DNA of 64,000 bases from Ischnura elegans (GCF_921293095.1 NC_060254.1:59566069-59630068), one strand, 5' to 3'; positions 11,152 through 22,971 are shown, numbered from the stretch's first letter. A program made the numbers and translations. The notes: generated from the sequence alone by a model not told the origin.

Positions 11152-12000
11152 GGTAATGTGGTGGTGTGGCGTTTCGAGCAAGTTGTTCCAAAGACAAAGG
11201 TAATGCGTTTGAATTTTACTCATGTCGTTGTGTTATCTTCATTTCTTTTTTAAATTATTTATCCTTAAATATCGTTCAAATTTTTTCAAGAAACCGCTTA
11301 GGATCTCAAAATTAAATTTTTTATAACTACAAAATTATGTCAAGGAATTACTACGGGACGCTCTAAGGAATTGGGCAATTGCATACTATTAATAGACGAT
11401 ATACTGTTATACTGCAGTAAATACTTATTGCCGTACATACTTCTTTCCACTCAAAATTTAGTGTATGCATCAGAAAATAACTCCCAAAAGTCTTCCGAGT
11501 CGTCCGAGTTCTTCATAGCATTCTTTGATTTTATACTACGCCGTTTTTTGCTTTTTAGAAAAAGTTAAATCACAAGAGGAATGTTCCATGGCCCTTGATT
11601 TAGAAACTATGGAGGAAGAAGTAGAAGACCATATGAGGATCATAAATACCCATTTAGTTGGTTGTCAGGATGAAACAAGGATTCATCGATATGTTGTGAG
11701 GCCATCGCAGAGTAGGACTGATGGCCACATGGGATTGATGTCACTATAGGGTCACGAAATTGAAGAAAGTGTCAATTTGATGTGAAATAAAATGGTTACA
11801 GGTAATTAAATCTAAATAAATTCGCATCAAAGACTGTACGTAGCAAATGTAAAGTACGTAGCGTCCCGGGATTCCATACCATCAGGGAGCTGCCGCGGAC
11901 TGCGCGCGCGGCCAAAACATCGATTTTTATTTTTCTTGATGCTAACGGTCGTACTTGATTTCTTTGGATGGACACTCTAAGACGTTTGATGTAATTTAAC
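11152..12000. other. interval without recognised genes
   Basis: The open frame at 11525-11749 (acidic, with METMEEEVEDHM-like composition) has no family I can name. A GC-rich spot CTGCCGCGGACTGCGCGCG lies at about 11890. Nothing else is supported. Confidence 0.3.
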
Positions 12001-12476
12001 GTAAAAACCTCGAGGTAACTCGGTGATCCTTTTCTTATAATCCCAAATAAACACAAAATGTCGACGAAAAAGAGAGTCCTCCAATTTGTATCGTATCGAC
12101 GATAAATATCGCAAGACAGCAAAGAAATTAGGTTGTATGAAATGGAAATGAAATGCAGTACTAAGATATTATAGCTTTTATACAATGAATCTGCTTTAAC
12201 AGATTCAAAGTCCAACATCTGTCGAGCACAATATTCCCCGTGGCCAGCAGCAAGCTCCGAACTGTGCCGCACTTTCGAAAAATCGATCTAAATTTCGGCA
12301 TCGCAGGTGGTCGCAATTCTCCTTTTGGTATCATACTCTATAGTTTGTTTTTATATATGTGGTGTAAATATCTCGAGGTAACTCGGTGATCCTTTTTTTA
12401 TAATCCTACATGCACACAAAATTTCGACGAAAATCAGGGTCCGCCATTTTGTATCGTATCTGCCACAAATAACTCA
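12001..12476 (+). repeat. direct repeat pair, ~115 bp each
   Basis: 12001-12115 and 12361-12476 share CTCGAGGTAACTCGGTGATC, a T-rich block, ATAATCC, CACACAAAAT(G/T)TCGACGAAAA and TTTGTATCGTATC. The copies are in the same orientation, 360 bp apart. They may be subterminal repeats of an unidentified DNA element. No frame is recognised. Confidence 0.5.
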
Positions 12477-12706
12477 ACTGAGTCGTGAACGCTGCCAAGA
12501 ATCAACAATAAGAAACCGCATAATGATATTGTAAATTTTTGTTTCTATTGAATAACTACAGAATGTGTGGCATTAATTTTAACATGCTGAATTTCAAAAA
12601 AATTCAATGAGGGCAATTTTTGCGAAATTTGTTCAACTTTGAGGCCAAGTAATTTGTTTAAATAATTTACCCATGAAAAACGATTTGCCTAAAAAAATGT
12701 ACTAGT

Positions 12707-13156
12707 GTGTTGACTACAACTGTGCAAAGTTCCAATTTCCGCACTCAAAAAAATCGATTTCGAGGTTTTGTCCAGCTTTTTTCGATTTCAGCCCACTGTG
12801 CGGCCCCTCAAGGGGGGGGCGCGGCCCCTGTGCCCCCCATATGTATCCGCCGCTGCCAAAGGGGAAATGGGGTGTTTGAGAGAAAGTCAAACCCAAAGTT
12901 ACCCAAAGATTTTGCTGTTATCTCATATGTTGCTCCAGTTAAAACCAAAGGGAAATTGGTTGTGGATGACATTTTCACCACGGATTCCAGTGATGGTGAG
13001 AGTGACGGTGAAGTTTATCACTCCAGGAATTCCGATACGGAATTTTCAAATGACAGCGGTCGCAATGACGATCACCGCTGTGACGATGATGATGAGAGCT
13101 TAACAAGGGCTCGTCTTGAAAGTAAGTACCAGATACGAGTGGGGACCCAAAAATAA
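12707..13156 (+). other. acidic open frame of unknown origin
   Basis: A 149-codon frame whose second half is rich in Asp, Ser and Glu (DSSDGESDGE, later DDDDES). Its first half crosses a G/C-run block and the phrase GTATCCGCCGCTGCC, seen near ends of non-autonomous elements, so the frame is probably composite. It could be an exon of a transposon protein or a chance ORF. No catalytic motif is visible. Confidence 0.2.
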
Positions 13157-13320
13157 CCGGACGGAAATTGCTGCGCACATAACTCTTATATTTTGGGCTT
13201 CTCCCACTGGATGGGTGTTATTTCATCATTTATGAGACAGTATGCGAAATGGCGTCGCTTTAGATGGTTGTAGCGAGCCCCTGTGACCGTTTAAATTCGA
13301 AGAGTTTTTTGACCTTTTCG

Positions 13321-13668
13321 ATTTTTGAAATGGATAATATTCGAGATAATTGTTCAGCGTCGAAATTTTGTTCTTTGCTCGGTAAAATGGAGTCGAACGC
13401 GATTGACGCTTATCAAGAATATGCCTTAAAAAGAACTCTGCTGCACGAGTGGTATTCGCAATTCAAACGCGGCAACATGTTGATCGAAGACATTCAACTC
13501 CCGGGCCGGCCTTCCAGGTCCAGAACTGATGAAAATGTGGGAAAAAAACCTCTTACCCTTGTGTACGAGGATAAGACTATTGATGGACTCGCTGAACAAT
13601 CTGGTCATTCGTGGAGATCATTACAGCGAATTTTAGCTATTGATTTTTATTATTTATTTTTATATTGA
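13321..13668 (+). pseudogene. mariner-like HTH fragment
   Basis: From ATG 13330 the translation shows FCSLLGKMESNAIDAYQEYA, then LLHEWYSQFKRGNMLIED, PGRPSRSRTDENVGK and GLAEQSGHSWRSLQRIL. This is the paired helix-turn-helix organisation (HTH_48 type, then a second HTH) of mariner-family transposases: RxxxxFCFLLGK ... W..RFK.GR..ED..R.GRPS. It breaks off before any catalytic D residue. No terminal repeats were located. A 5' piece only. Confidence 0.65.
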
Positions 13669-13669
13669 A

Positions 13670-14742
13670 ATTACAGCAATTGATTTGCCTGTACGAGCTG
13701 ATTACATGCAAATCTCACTTTGTTATGAACTATAAAGCATTACAGATGCATATCAGCCACACATCTACCTTTCTATTTTTCGGCATCGACTATCGGCCGA
13801 CGAAGTCTTCAGTTTCACTGAAATACCTTAGTATCATGATGGAATCAGTAACAGGATGGTTGCTAGAAATGTCTAAGACTAACCATATTCCGTCATCTTT
13901 ACGGAATCTATCGCTTTCAATGAAGGAAAAATAGATCAAATAGTAGCCCTGCAGTTATTATGAGTAACTCCGACACGTCTGCACTTCAAGAAATGAATCA
14001 TAATTACGCCGTCGTTTGCATTCAATGATGCGGCCTCCATCATGGCCGTACCTCCACGTACTGAATAATGACGTCACTTTTCAAACAACCGATCATCGGG
14101 TGTTTTCGATTCGACTTGTTTTTGAAAATTCTCTTGAACTTGAATGAATTAAATATCGCTAACCACGTCTAAAAATAATTTTAAAAATCCACCATGGCAC
14201 GCAAGCATATACTTTTATATAGCTTTGGGGCTTATGATTATAACTGAAATATATGCAATTTCCCTATTCTGTGTAACTGTATAGAAACTTTAGAGGTAGT
14301 CTGTTGAAATCTTCAGAAACAGCAAAGGAATTTTATAGAACAATGCTGAAACTGCTACGGAATTTCTTGGACCATCTACGGAACCTATAAAGAATAAGAA
14401 AAAAATTCTTATAAGAATATGGTGCGGAAGTCTAAAATCTATTTTAAAAATCTTTAAGGAACTGCAACTCAATTTTCTCAAAGAGTTCCACAGCACGGGA
14501 ATCGGTGCAACATTTATAGGGAGGGCACGGCAGAAGCATATCACACTTCCTATGCAACACAAAGTTTTCCAAAAAATGTCCACGACTTCAAAATTTAATT
14601 TTTCATAATTGAGCAGCTAGAAAATTATGATAAGGAATTAGTAAAAATATAAAAATAAATGCGCATGTGTTAAATAGAAAATATTCCCCAAATTATGTTT
14701 CCTCTTTTTCTGGGAGGCCGCGGCGTCACTACCTTTAAGGCG
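13670..14742. other. AT-rich interval, nothing recognised
   Basis: Short open frames without family motifs. No paired terminal repeats seen. Confidence 0.4.
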
Positions 14743-15345
14743 ATAAAAAATTGTCGATTTTGCAAGCAATCGATTTTAAATCGAACTGAAAATCTCGACT
14801 TTTCATCAAAATCAAAATTTGAATCAAAAGATCAAATAATCGAACAACTCTATGGTTCTTAAAAAAAACAGTTCATACAAAAACATGTTTATTATTCATT
14901 CGAAAAAACTCAAAATACACATTTGAGCTATAGTAATAAAAAATCTGCTTAGGATACGTACTTGAATCAGTAGTAATGTAAATTTACAAATGCATGCACA
15001 TTTAACTTTTGGTAACACCGCTTGGAACCGTTCGGCCACTAAAACTTTTAAGAAATATCAACTGATTGAGATGATTTCTTGATAAGCGCCTTTCCAATTT
15101 TACCAACCCTATAGAGAAAATATTTTCACATGGAACGGATGACGTCATCGTAGGTTGGTAGGGATGCTGCTCAGGTAAAACTAAATGGTAAAGATATATG
15201 TTGAAAAATTGAGTTTGAATCGAAACTCGAAAATTATGGTTCGATCTCGATTTTCTCGACCTTTTCATGTTAAAAATCGATTTTCTATTTAAACCGAAAT
15301 CGATTTTTCAATCGCTAATATCGAAATATATGTATCGACTCCAAT
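14743..15345. repeat. AT-rich element with CGATTTT-type ends
   Basis: Both edges are dense in ATCGATTTT/AAAATCGA words: AATCGATTTTAAATCGA near 14768, and AAAATCGATTTTC then CGATTTTTCAATCG near 15275-15313. This looks like an old DNA element with degenerate inverted ends. No transposase and no certain target duplication. Confidence 0.3.
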
Positions 15346-16049
15346 TCCTGAAGAAAGAGAGAGAAGGTTAGCAAAACGCCGCCTAAGTAAGAAACAATCA
15401 GTTTCATTGCTGGTGCCTTGGCTTACTAATATGTTTGGGCAATAATTAATTTAACAATACCAAAATTTGGGCAATAATTAAACCTTGTTTTTAATTATGT
15501 AAAGGCGTTGACATTGCTCCTCTACTAATAGAAGATTGGATTTATAATCCAACTATATTGTTATACCTATACGTCACAAAATGTCTCCAAAAGTCAAATG
15601 CCAAAAAGTGGCTCGTATGTCTTCCATTAAAAACATGACCTTCTTTACAGGGAGATCATTAAAAACCACAACTATAGAAAAAGTGGTCGTTAATGCGGAA
15701 AGACTATTTTTTAATGATCTCTATGCTCCATTGCAAGGGAGTCCACTTAAATCTATTCTCGGAAACTCGTAATTTCATTAGTGATTACCGCATACAGCTT
15801 TTATAGGATTCTGAAACGAATCAGAAGTACCAGGAAAAATTACATTGGCTCAATTCTACGTAGTGACACAATTCTTTGGACTTGTATTATGTGTGTTTAA
15901 AGGATAAAATAATAAAATAAGTCGATGTGTTTTCACAATTTTTCACGGAAAAATGTCTTAATTTAAAGATTATATATGTAAAATGAACTCGAATATTTTA
16001 GGGAAATGCTTCAAGCATTCATGAAGTGTAATTGATTTTATTCAATACA
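15346..16049. other. interval without recognised genes
   Basis: The 63-codon frame at 15581-15772 shows no known domain. AT-rich, no structure found. Confidence 0.35.
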
Positions 16050-16275
16050 ATTAACCGGCCACCGCCACTCTAAAGAAAAAGCAATGGATAAGTTACGTCA
16101 CCCTATTGCGGCGACATAGATTATAAAATGTGAACAAATAAAAACTATCAAAGTATATAAGATTAATTTTGATATATTTTTAACCTGGGATCAAATGCAT
16201 TATCAGGAAATATTATTTATAAATATTCATCATATTACGTTATGCAAATTGATAAAATACGATGAAACCGAGAAT
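16050..16275 (+). repeat. ~230-bp repeat W, copy 1
   Basis: It aligns with 16728-16965: AATTAACCGGC, AAAATGTGAACAAATAAAA, ATCAAATGCATTATCAG(G)AAATA, and a block ending in AAACCGA. Same orientation, about 680 bp apart, clearly diverged. Confidence 0.6.
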
Positions 16276-16672
16276 AGCTTAATTGATAGGTGTTTTCGTG
16301 TCAATTTACGGTACTGATACACTTAAAATACAGTTTTGTGTAAAATATCACCGTTGATACAAATCAACAAATTGAATTAATCTGTCATCCATTATACTGA
16401 GAATCGCTCAATGGAGTGATTTCGGGTAGTGGTTTTCTGGCGCACATAATACCATAATAAGTCATCGATAAAATTCAATATGCAGTTCATGACACCAAAA
16501 AGGCATAATTTAGCATTGAATTCACCTTCTAATCCTCATATAGAAATAATAAATTGCATACCATCAAATTACTAAATCGCTGGTAGTGCCTTGTAGCTAG
16601 TAAGAATTATACTCTAAAAAATAAATTTTGGGCAAATTGTAATGTTTTTTCGATGCTTCAGCGAGGGCCGGA

Positions 16673-17301
16673 TTTAGATACAAAGACGCCCTAAGTTATT
16701 ATTGCCTGAGTATTATAAGCCGTCAATACCTATAATTAACCGGCTGTAGCCACTCTTAATCAAAAGCAATTGAAAAGTCACGTCAAACTATGAGTATGCA
16801 CCGACGTGTATTACAAAATGTGAACAAATAAAATTTTCTAAGTGTAAAAAAGCAATTTTTGATACATTTTTACGTGGAATCAAATGCATTATCAGAAAAT
16901 AATATTTGTAAATATTTATCAAATACGTCATGCGAATTGAGGAAATACGGTAAAACCGAAATCGCCACTTACGATTCCCTTTCATCCCCCGTTTTTAAGC
17001 TTGTAAACGACATGAGAGATAATAAAATAAAATAACTGCAGAATATACATATGATATACAACAATATGTTAATTGAAACATTCATCATTGGTACAAACCT
17101 TTATAAAATGTATTTTTTTATTTTTATGCGTGTTTATTAGTCATGTGCACAGAATTTTCCTTGTTTACGGTTCAGTCTAATAGTGTTCACTCTTTTTAGA
17201 ATAGCTTTATTAAAATTTTGCTATCTCTTTGAATGCATGCCCCTTTTGATCTTGAGTCCCACGGCTGAAGCCTAGGTAGCCTACAGGTTGATACGGCCCT
17301 G
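16673..17301. mobile_element. old hAT-like non-autonomous element
   Basis: The left end (G)AGGGCCGGATTTAGA and right end TGATACGGCCCTG are degenerate inverted copies. The flanking octamers GCTTCAGC and GCTGCAAC agree at 6 of 8 positions, consistent with a decayed 8-bp duplication. The second copy of repeat W (16728-16965) lies inside. No coding capacity. Confidence 0.4.
16728..16965 (+). repeat. ~230-bp repeat W, copy 2
   Basis: Second copy of the repeat at 16050-16275, located inside the element with GGGCCGG ends. The first copy may therefore be a remnant of a related element. Confidence 0.55.
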
Positions 17302-17414
17302 GCTGCAACGCCATGTCAGGATTTGCCGAGATAATTCAAGACGCTATGTTTTTTTTTTTAATCATACCTTACCTTAAACGCCCGTTAACATGTTTATTTG
17401 CATTACATGGCCAC

Positions 17415-17918
17415 TAGGGTGCCTCGTTTTGCCACTTTTTTTAGGAGCGAGTCGTAATACCCGGCAAAAGTTGACACCCTACTACGACTGCCCTTGACAA
17501 CTTCAGACATGATTTACACGTTTTTGACTGAAAATCATATCTATTTCGCGTCATTTATCGCAAGCATAGCGTAGAATGAGACTGTGTGTTGCGGGTTGCC
17601 TGCCCAAAAAACCTTCTTTCGGGGACACGATAAAAGGTCATTTTCTCGATAATTAAAAGGAATAGAGCTGACGTATTTGGTCTAAAATGTCAAGGAAAGA
17701 CCAATGTCATACACCGTTGGAAAATATGAGTGCTCGCTAAAACCAAATTTAAATTATTTACATTTTTAACGTTTTTTGTCAAAAATTTAGAAATTTCAAG
17801 ACAAAATGGCGAACAGAAGATATTAACCAATTTTGAAAAAAAAAATCATATCTGCAAAACAACTTTTTCCGGGTATTACGATTCGCTCCTAAAAAAAGTG
17901 GCAAAACGAGGCACCCTA
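17415..17918. mobile_element. hAT-like element, 504 bp, long TIRs
   Basis: Terminal inverted repeats of about 50 bp, with one mismatch seen, start TAGGGTGCCTCGTTTTGCCA and end with the complement at 17918. The exact 8-bp duplication ATGGCCAC sits at 17407-17414 and 17919-17926. An 8-bp duplication and a TAGGG-type end indicate hAT. The interior is AT-rich and has no transposase; the open frame at 17730-17945 runs into the right repeat and is not a gene. Confidence 0.85.
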
Positions 17919-17968
17919 ATGGCCACCCGTGAGAAAATTAAGTGACTTCGCGATTCGCAATCTTACCT

Positions 17969-18229
17969 ATATGAATCGCTAACTGCATAAAGGCATCATG
18001 TTCAAGTTGGACGATGTACCTGTTTTATTTAAGTTGTTGATAGGTGCAAGACTGAACGTTTCCTGCTAAAAAGAAAAATTTCATGCTAATAACACCGAGC
18101 ATTTGTTTCCATAACATGTTTCCTTTTAGTAGGAAACGTTGAGTCTTGCATCCAGCAACAACTTAAAGAAGAAAAAAGAAAAATCGTCCAACTTGGACAT
18201 GATGCCTTCCAGCAGTTAGCGATTCATAT
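17969..18229. repeat. imperfect foldback, ~260 bp
   Basis: The outer arms ATATGAATCGCTAACTG and CAGTTAGCGATTCATAT are complementary. Inner blocks CATCATGTTCAAGTTGGACGA/TCGTCCAACTTGGACATGATG, AAGTTGTTG/CAACAACTT and AAACGTT words also pair. GAAACGTT occurs outward-facing in both arms, as in the hammerhead-bearing insertions, but there is no CUGANGA box and no target duplication. Confidence 0.55.
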
Positions 18230-18477
18230 TTCCTCACACGTCAGCACTAGGCATCAGCATTATTCTCTTTCTAAATAAATAGAGAAATATTACTTGTGGA
18301 CTACCTAATAACGGCAAATAGGACCACAGCGTAAAACATCTCGTACTCAATTCTTTCCCGTTCCGTCAAAATATTATTCCAGAAAAATTGTTTTTCCTTC
18401 CTTATGGAAAGGCCAGCCTTTTACTGCTGGGCTTTTTTTACTGAAACTTTCAAGAAACTATTACCAAACCTAAGTCC

Positions 18478-18535
18478 TGGGTAGGTGTAACTTACCCAGG
18501 TGGGACTCAAACCTGCGACCTTTCAGTACGGTGAA
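18478..18535 (-). repeat. SINE A fragment
   Basis: On the minus strand this reads GGTCGCAGGTTTGAGTCCCA then CCTGGGTAAGTTACACC, matching the box B and following segment of the SINE copies at 19537, 24391 and 55684. The head with box A is missing. Confidence 0.5.
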
Positions 18536-19530
18536 CAAGGATTGAAAGAAAATAAATTCTCTAAGGCCGTACTCTTTCGTGGGCAAGATGGGGGGTGAGA
18601 AGTTACAAGGCTGACATGGGGGGGGGGGGGTAACACACGGAAATCAAGGTAAAACATTATGAAACAAAACAATCGCGCAGCTCACTCACTCACCTTGCAG
18701 ATTTGCTCTAAGGAACAAATTTCCGCGAGAGTCTCAATCACACACACATTCAGGTTAGCGAAACGTCCGCTCACGCCAAGAATGAGGACTGGTGAACAAG
18801 GGCTTTAACGAGAAACCACTAAAACCGACAATTCTTGTGACCAACAATCAATATGATTCAATTATTGTACTAGAACCAACCCATTTACCAATAAAACTCG
18901 CAACACACTTCATGACTAAAAATTGTAATAGAAATTAATTTTCCAATAAAGCCTCTGGAATAGAATTTTTCGAGTGTTTTCAAGTCAACAGAGCATTAAA
19001 GTTGGTGTTGGAAAGTAAACTGGATAGCTGCTTACGTTTTACTTACTGCTGGAAGTCTTATAGGACACTTACAAATAAACTATCATGTCAAAATTTTGAT
19101 TCGTGGAACAGGATGGTAAGTACAGAGTTCGATAAAATAAATGAAACAAAAGGAAGAGTAATATTTTTTTAAATATTCATCATTCTCAAAATAACTTAAT
19201 GCCACATAAAAAATCCCTTATTATTGGAAAGGCTACAAGGGTCTAGGATCTTTAAACAGAAATTGCTCATCTTTCTGCAACAGCGATTACTGAATTGCTC
19301 AACTGAATAATGAGGAGTATTTTGAGTTTTCATAGGCGTGCATAACTTCATTTTTTTTATATTTTAAAGGGTACTAAATCAAATCAAAATTCATTATCCC
19401 CTTTCAGAGAAACCTTTATAGACTAACTTATGAAAGTAACGACTTCTAGATTAAGGAATTCTTAAAATATAGATCCCAATTGAAACTAAAAGTACTGGAA
19501 GCAAACAACAAAATTAGACCTAATATGGAT
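18536..19530. other. interval without recognised genes
   Basis: It contains a poly-G run near 18620 and AT-rich DNA. No motif, inverted repeat or open frame with family features. Confidence 0.4.
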
Positions 19531-19536
19531 TTCTTT

Positions 19537-19690
19537 GTCGGCCTCCGTGGCGGCGGGGATAAGTCGCGGGTTCGAGTCCCGCCTGGATAGGTTGCCCTTT
19601 CCAGGACACGGTTGAGTGTGATCGTCTATTGCTAATTGTCAAGACTCCCGATGAAATTGTGCTTTTTTCGGGGGTAATTAATACAAATAA
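19537..19690 (+). repeat. tRNA-derived SINE A, internally deleted copy
   Basis: The head CGGCCTCCGTGGCGGCGGGG is followed directly by GTCGCGGGTTCGAGTCCCGC (box B GGTTCGAGTCC). About 22 nt present between these blocks in the copy at 55684 are missing here. The tail ends in an A-rich AATAAAATAAAAT stretch. The missing anticodon-arm region shows it is not a tRNA gene. Confidence 0.7.
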
Positions 19691-19959
19691 AATAAAATGA
19701 ATGGAAGACTTCAATGACTGAATATTACGGGATACTAATCGCAGCCCAAAACATACAGCGGGCATTGACAGGAATACCTCCCATTATCGTTAGTAGAATG
19801 GTGATGAAATGCTATCTGCATTTCAATAAATTGAAGTAATCAGTGAAAAACTCATGCCAATTAGAGAAACCAAAGTAAGCAAAGAATCAACAAGTATTTC
19901 AAGAAGTTGTGGAATACAAGATGGGATTAGATCAGGCTGACAAATCAGTGGAAAATAGC

Positions 19960-20425
19960 TGGAAGATATCAAAGTAGGCTGTCTACCGAAAGAAGAATCT
20001 TCTTACAGCTGAGAATGCAAGTATAGAAGTAAGGAAACAATTCATCAGATGCTACATGTGGACTATGTTCTCTCTATGGACGTTGACAGCAGCAGAGAAC
20101 TCAAGAGTTGAAGCATTCGAAATGCGGTACTTCTGTAGAATGATGAAGATAAAATGGATTGACCGTGTAAGTGGCGAGGAAATACTAAGAAGAGTGGGGG
20201 GAAAGAGAAGTCTTCTGAAAACCTTGAGCAAAAGACTTATTTGGCCAAATTTTGAGTCATGATGGCGTGATGATAGTAGAAGGACAGGTGGAAGGAAAGA
20301 AGGGCAAGGGACGGCCCCGAATGAGTTACATAGGACACGTTGTAAAGGATGTAAAAGAGAAAAAGTACGCCGTTGTGAAAAGTTTAGCGGACGGAAGAGC
20401 GTAATGGAGAGCTGCGCAAACTAAT
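19960..20425 (+). pseudogene. RTE-like LINE C-terminal remnant
   Basis: Pieces in different frames read KNLLTAENASIEVRKQFIRC, then VEAFEMRYFCRMMKIKWIDR, EEILRRVGGKRSLLKTL and, near 20290-20400, GKGRPRMSYIGH then KYAVVKSLADGR. This order is the C-terminal domain of RTE-type LINE proteins (AEQKRLEAFEMW.WRRM.KI.W.DRV.NEEVL ... GRPRMSYI). Stops and shifts interrupt it. No RT catalytic motif remains. It ends where the satellite starts. Confidence 0.65.
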
Positions 20426-20428
20426 ATT

Positions 20429-21245
20429 ACCAAAAATCTGCATTTGAAAAGCAAAGTGCAAGATGCATTCTCGTCGTGTATTTTAAATATCAAATAAAAA
20501 TTACAAATTTATTTCAAATACTTATTTCAATGATAGTAATTGAAATTCTGCGCAGCCTTGCTTGCAAATGTATTTTTTTTACTTCAGCACGGGAAAATAC
20601 CAAACATCTGTATTTAAAAAAGAAAATACAAGATGCATTCAGGTCGTCTATTTGAAGTACCAAATTCAAATTACAAATGTATTTCAAATAAATATTTTTA
20701 AATGATTAAATTTGAAATACTGCGCAGGCCTGCTTACAAATGAAGTTTTTATTTTACCACGGGAAAATACCAAATATCTCTATTTAAAAGACAAAATACA
20801 AGATCTATTCAGGTCGTGTATTTGAAACACCAAATACAAATTAAAATCGTATTTCAAATACGTATTTTCAAGGAATTGTATTTGAAATATTCCCAGCCCT
20901 GCTTACAAATGAAGTTTTTATTTTATAACGGCAAATACCAAAATCTGTATTTAAAAAAGAAAATACAAGATGCATTCAGGTCGTGTATTTGAAGTACCAA
21001 ATACAAATAAAAAAATTTATTTCAAATACGTATTTTCAAATAATTTTATTTGAAATACTGCGCAGCTCTGCTTACAAATGTATTTTATTATTTTAGAATA
21101 GGCATATATCAAAAATCTGTATTAGAAAACAAAATACAAAATATACTCAGGTCGTGAGTTTATAATACCACACATAAATTACGAATGTATTTCAAATATG
21201 TATTTTAAAATACTTGAAATACTGCCCAGACCTGCATAAAAATGA
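20429..21245 (+). repeat. 170-bp tandem repeat (satellite), ~4.8 units
   Basis: Units begin with A(C/T)CAAA-ATCTGTATT at 20429, 20599, 20769, 20937 and 21108, giving periods of 170, 170, 168 and 171 bp. Each unit contains CAAGATGCATTCAGGTCGTG-like sequence, TTACAAATGTATTTCAAATA, and ATTTGAAATACTGCGCAG then CTGCTTACAAATG. The last unit is truncated. Divergence between units is moderate. Confidence 0.85.
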
Positions 21246-21819
21246 ATACCAGCCATGCACATTGCGTGTCTGTACGAGGAAATAACGATAATAAGGAAAC
21301 AACCTGCAGCTTCCGCGTCATTCTTCTCTCAAGATAAGAATAGTCCGCTGACTGTCCTTCCTAAGCCGTTCAATTTTTTTGCGCGAAACGCAAACACACT
21401 AGGCAGACCGGGGGGAAATAGAATTTATTTAGCATAGAGGAGCAATCCCAAGAAGGACAAGGATCTTTCATCACTAAGCACAGTTTCTTTTCCCGTAGCC
21501 CTAATTGACTTGCCCTTTCCCCTGTCCCAATCTTACTACCCGCGCTCCTTTTTGCCCGACTTAAGCGTGGAGAGAGAGAGAGGAGAAGAAAGAAAAAAAA
21601 AGAAGGAATAAGGGCGAACCGATACAACAATCCCCCCCACGAGACTCAAATACCTCCTTCCAAACCTCCCCCTGTTTCCGAACTGATTCCCTCTCCCTTC
21701 CACGACAGTTTTTCCCACCCCACCACACGGGGACAGGGGCGGCCTACGCAACCCAACTAAACCACCCCTCCCACCTCCTCCCTAACTTCCTCCCCCCACA
21801 CATATACCGAGTACACCCC

Positions 21820-22214
21820 TCCTTTGTCGTCTCCACCACCCACAAATAAGACCGGACGCCCAGACCCGCTTGACGCCACACGCCGCGTGGAAGTTTTAGC
21901 GAAAGCCTATCCACCCTCCACGGAGTCGGTGGGAATATCGCGGGACGAAGACGGGGATTTTTCTTCCGCGGCAGGAGACGGGGGTTGGAGAGAAGCGGCG
22001 GCGGTGACGTCCACGACTACCCGCCGGGAAGCCCTCGCTCGAGGAACCCGGGAAGACCGCGCGAGCCGACGAACAGCGGACGGCCGCACGCTCCGTCCGA
22101 GTATCGCAAGAATCCTCCGCGGCGGCCGAGAAGATTGGACGTGACCACCCCCGCGGTTTTCGAGAAAGGTCTGCACGGGTCTCACCAGAAAGATATCAAG
22201 TTTATTTGTCAAGA
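21820..22214 (+). other. CpG-rich tract with splice donor; possible host exon
   Basis: This is the densest CpG tract of the window. It ends at CAAGAG|GTGAGT (donor GT at 22215-22216), a strong 5' splice site. Two overlapping plus frames cross it: 21824-22144, and 21985 to the donor. A weak TATA-like CATATATACCG lies at about 21802. It could be a first exon and promoter region of a host gene running rightward; no protein family is recognised. The same donor-containing segment is repeated at 22555-22735. Gene status is inference. Confidence 0.3.
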
Positions 22215-22735
22215 GGTGAGTCCGCAATGCTAAAATGAAGTCACGTTTAACTTAGGCAGAATGTCAAGCAACGTAACAATGCATCGCGTCGCGTAACTTA
22301 CCCGCGATGTGGAATTCAATTTCGTCAAAATAATTCATCTCGTTGTAGTACATATTTTTTAATAATATCCGTCCCGATTTCAATTTAAACAGTCGTTATC
22401 ATGGCCATATAAAGTAATATAATGTATTTTGAATTGTAATAATTACTTGAGGAATAATAATTAATTAAATATATGCATAGGGAGCTTACAAGGCATAAAG
22501 GAACTTATAGAGAGCTTTGAAGACATCTCATGTAATGCAGAGATGTCTTCAAATCTGGTACACCAGAAAGATGTCAGGCTTATTTTTCAAGAGGTGAGTC
22601 CGCAGTGTTAAAATGAAATCACGTTAACTCAGTACCTGACAGGCTGAATGACACACGACGTAACAACGAATTGCGTAGCGTAACAACGTCGCGATGTGGA
22701 TTTCAATTTCGTCATGATAATACATCACAATGTGA
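22177..22735 (+). repeat. duplicated segment containing splice-donor-like site
   Basis: 22177-22345 and 22555-22730 share CACCAGAAAGAT(A/G)TCA, TCAAGAGGTGAGTCCGCA, TAAAATGAA(G/A)TCACGTT, CGCGATGTGGA and TTCAATTTCGTCA. The copies are in direct orientation, about 378 bp apart and diverged. The unit includes the GTGAGT donor described for the CpG-rich tract. This may be an exon duplication or part of a repeat. Confidence 0.55.
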
Positions 22736-22971
22736 AAGCCACTATGCACGGTAAATGATCATGCGAATAAAATCATTCGCCTATAACGGAAAAATTCGCG
22801 AATGAACCGTCATTAGAGAAAATTTGAACATGTTCTATTTCTGATCGCACGACCTCGTGGATGATGGCAATGAGAATAATTTCATTCGCATGATCATTCA
22901 CTGAGTTTAGCGACCTTAATATACATTTTTTATTATACCGCCCGGATTTCAACTTAAATTCTCTGTCCAAA

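Noticed and set aside
12707..13156. Acidic 149-codon frame as a host gene
   Set aside because: Its first half crosses element-like G/C runs and no conserved domain is visible. Listed only as an unknown frame.
17969..18229. Foldback with outward-facing GAAACGTT as a hammerhead element
   Set aside because: No CUGANGA box, no flanking duplication and an imperfect repeat. Kept only as an inverted repeat.
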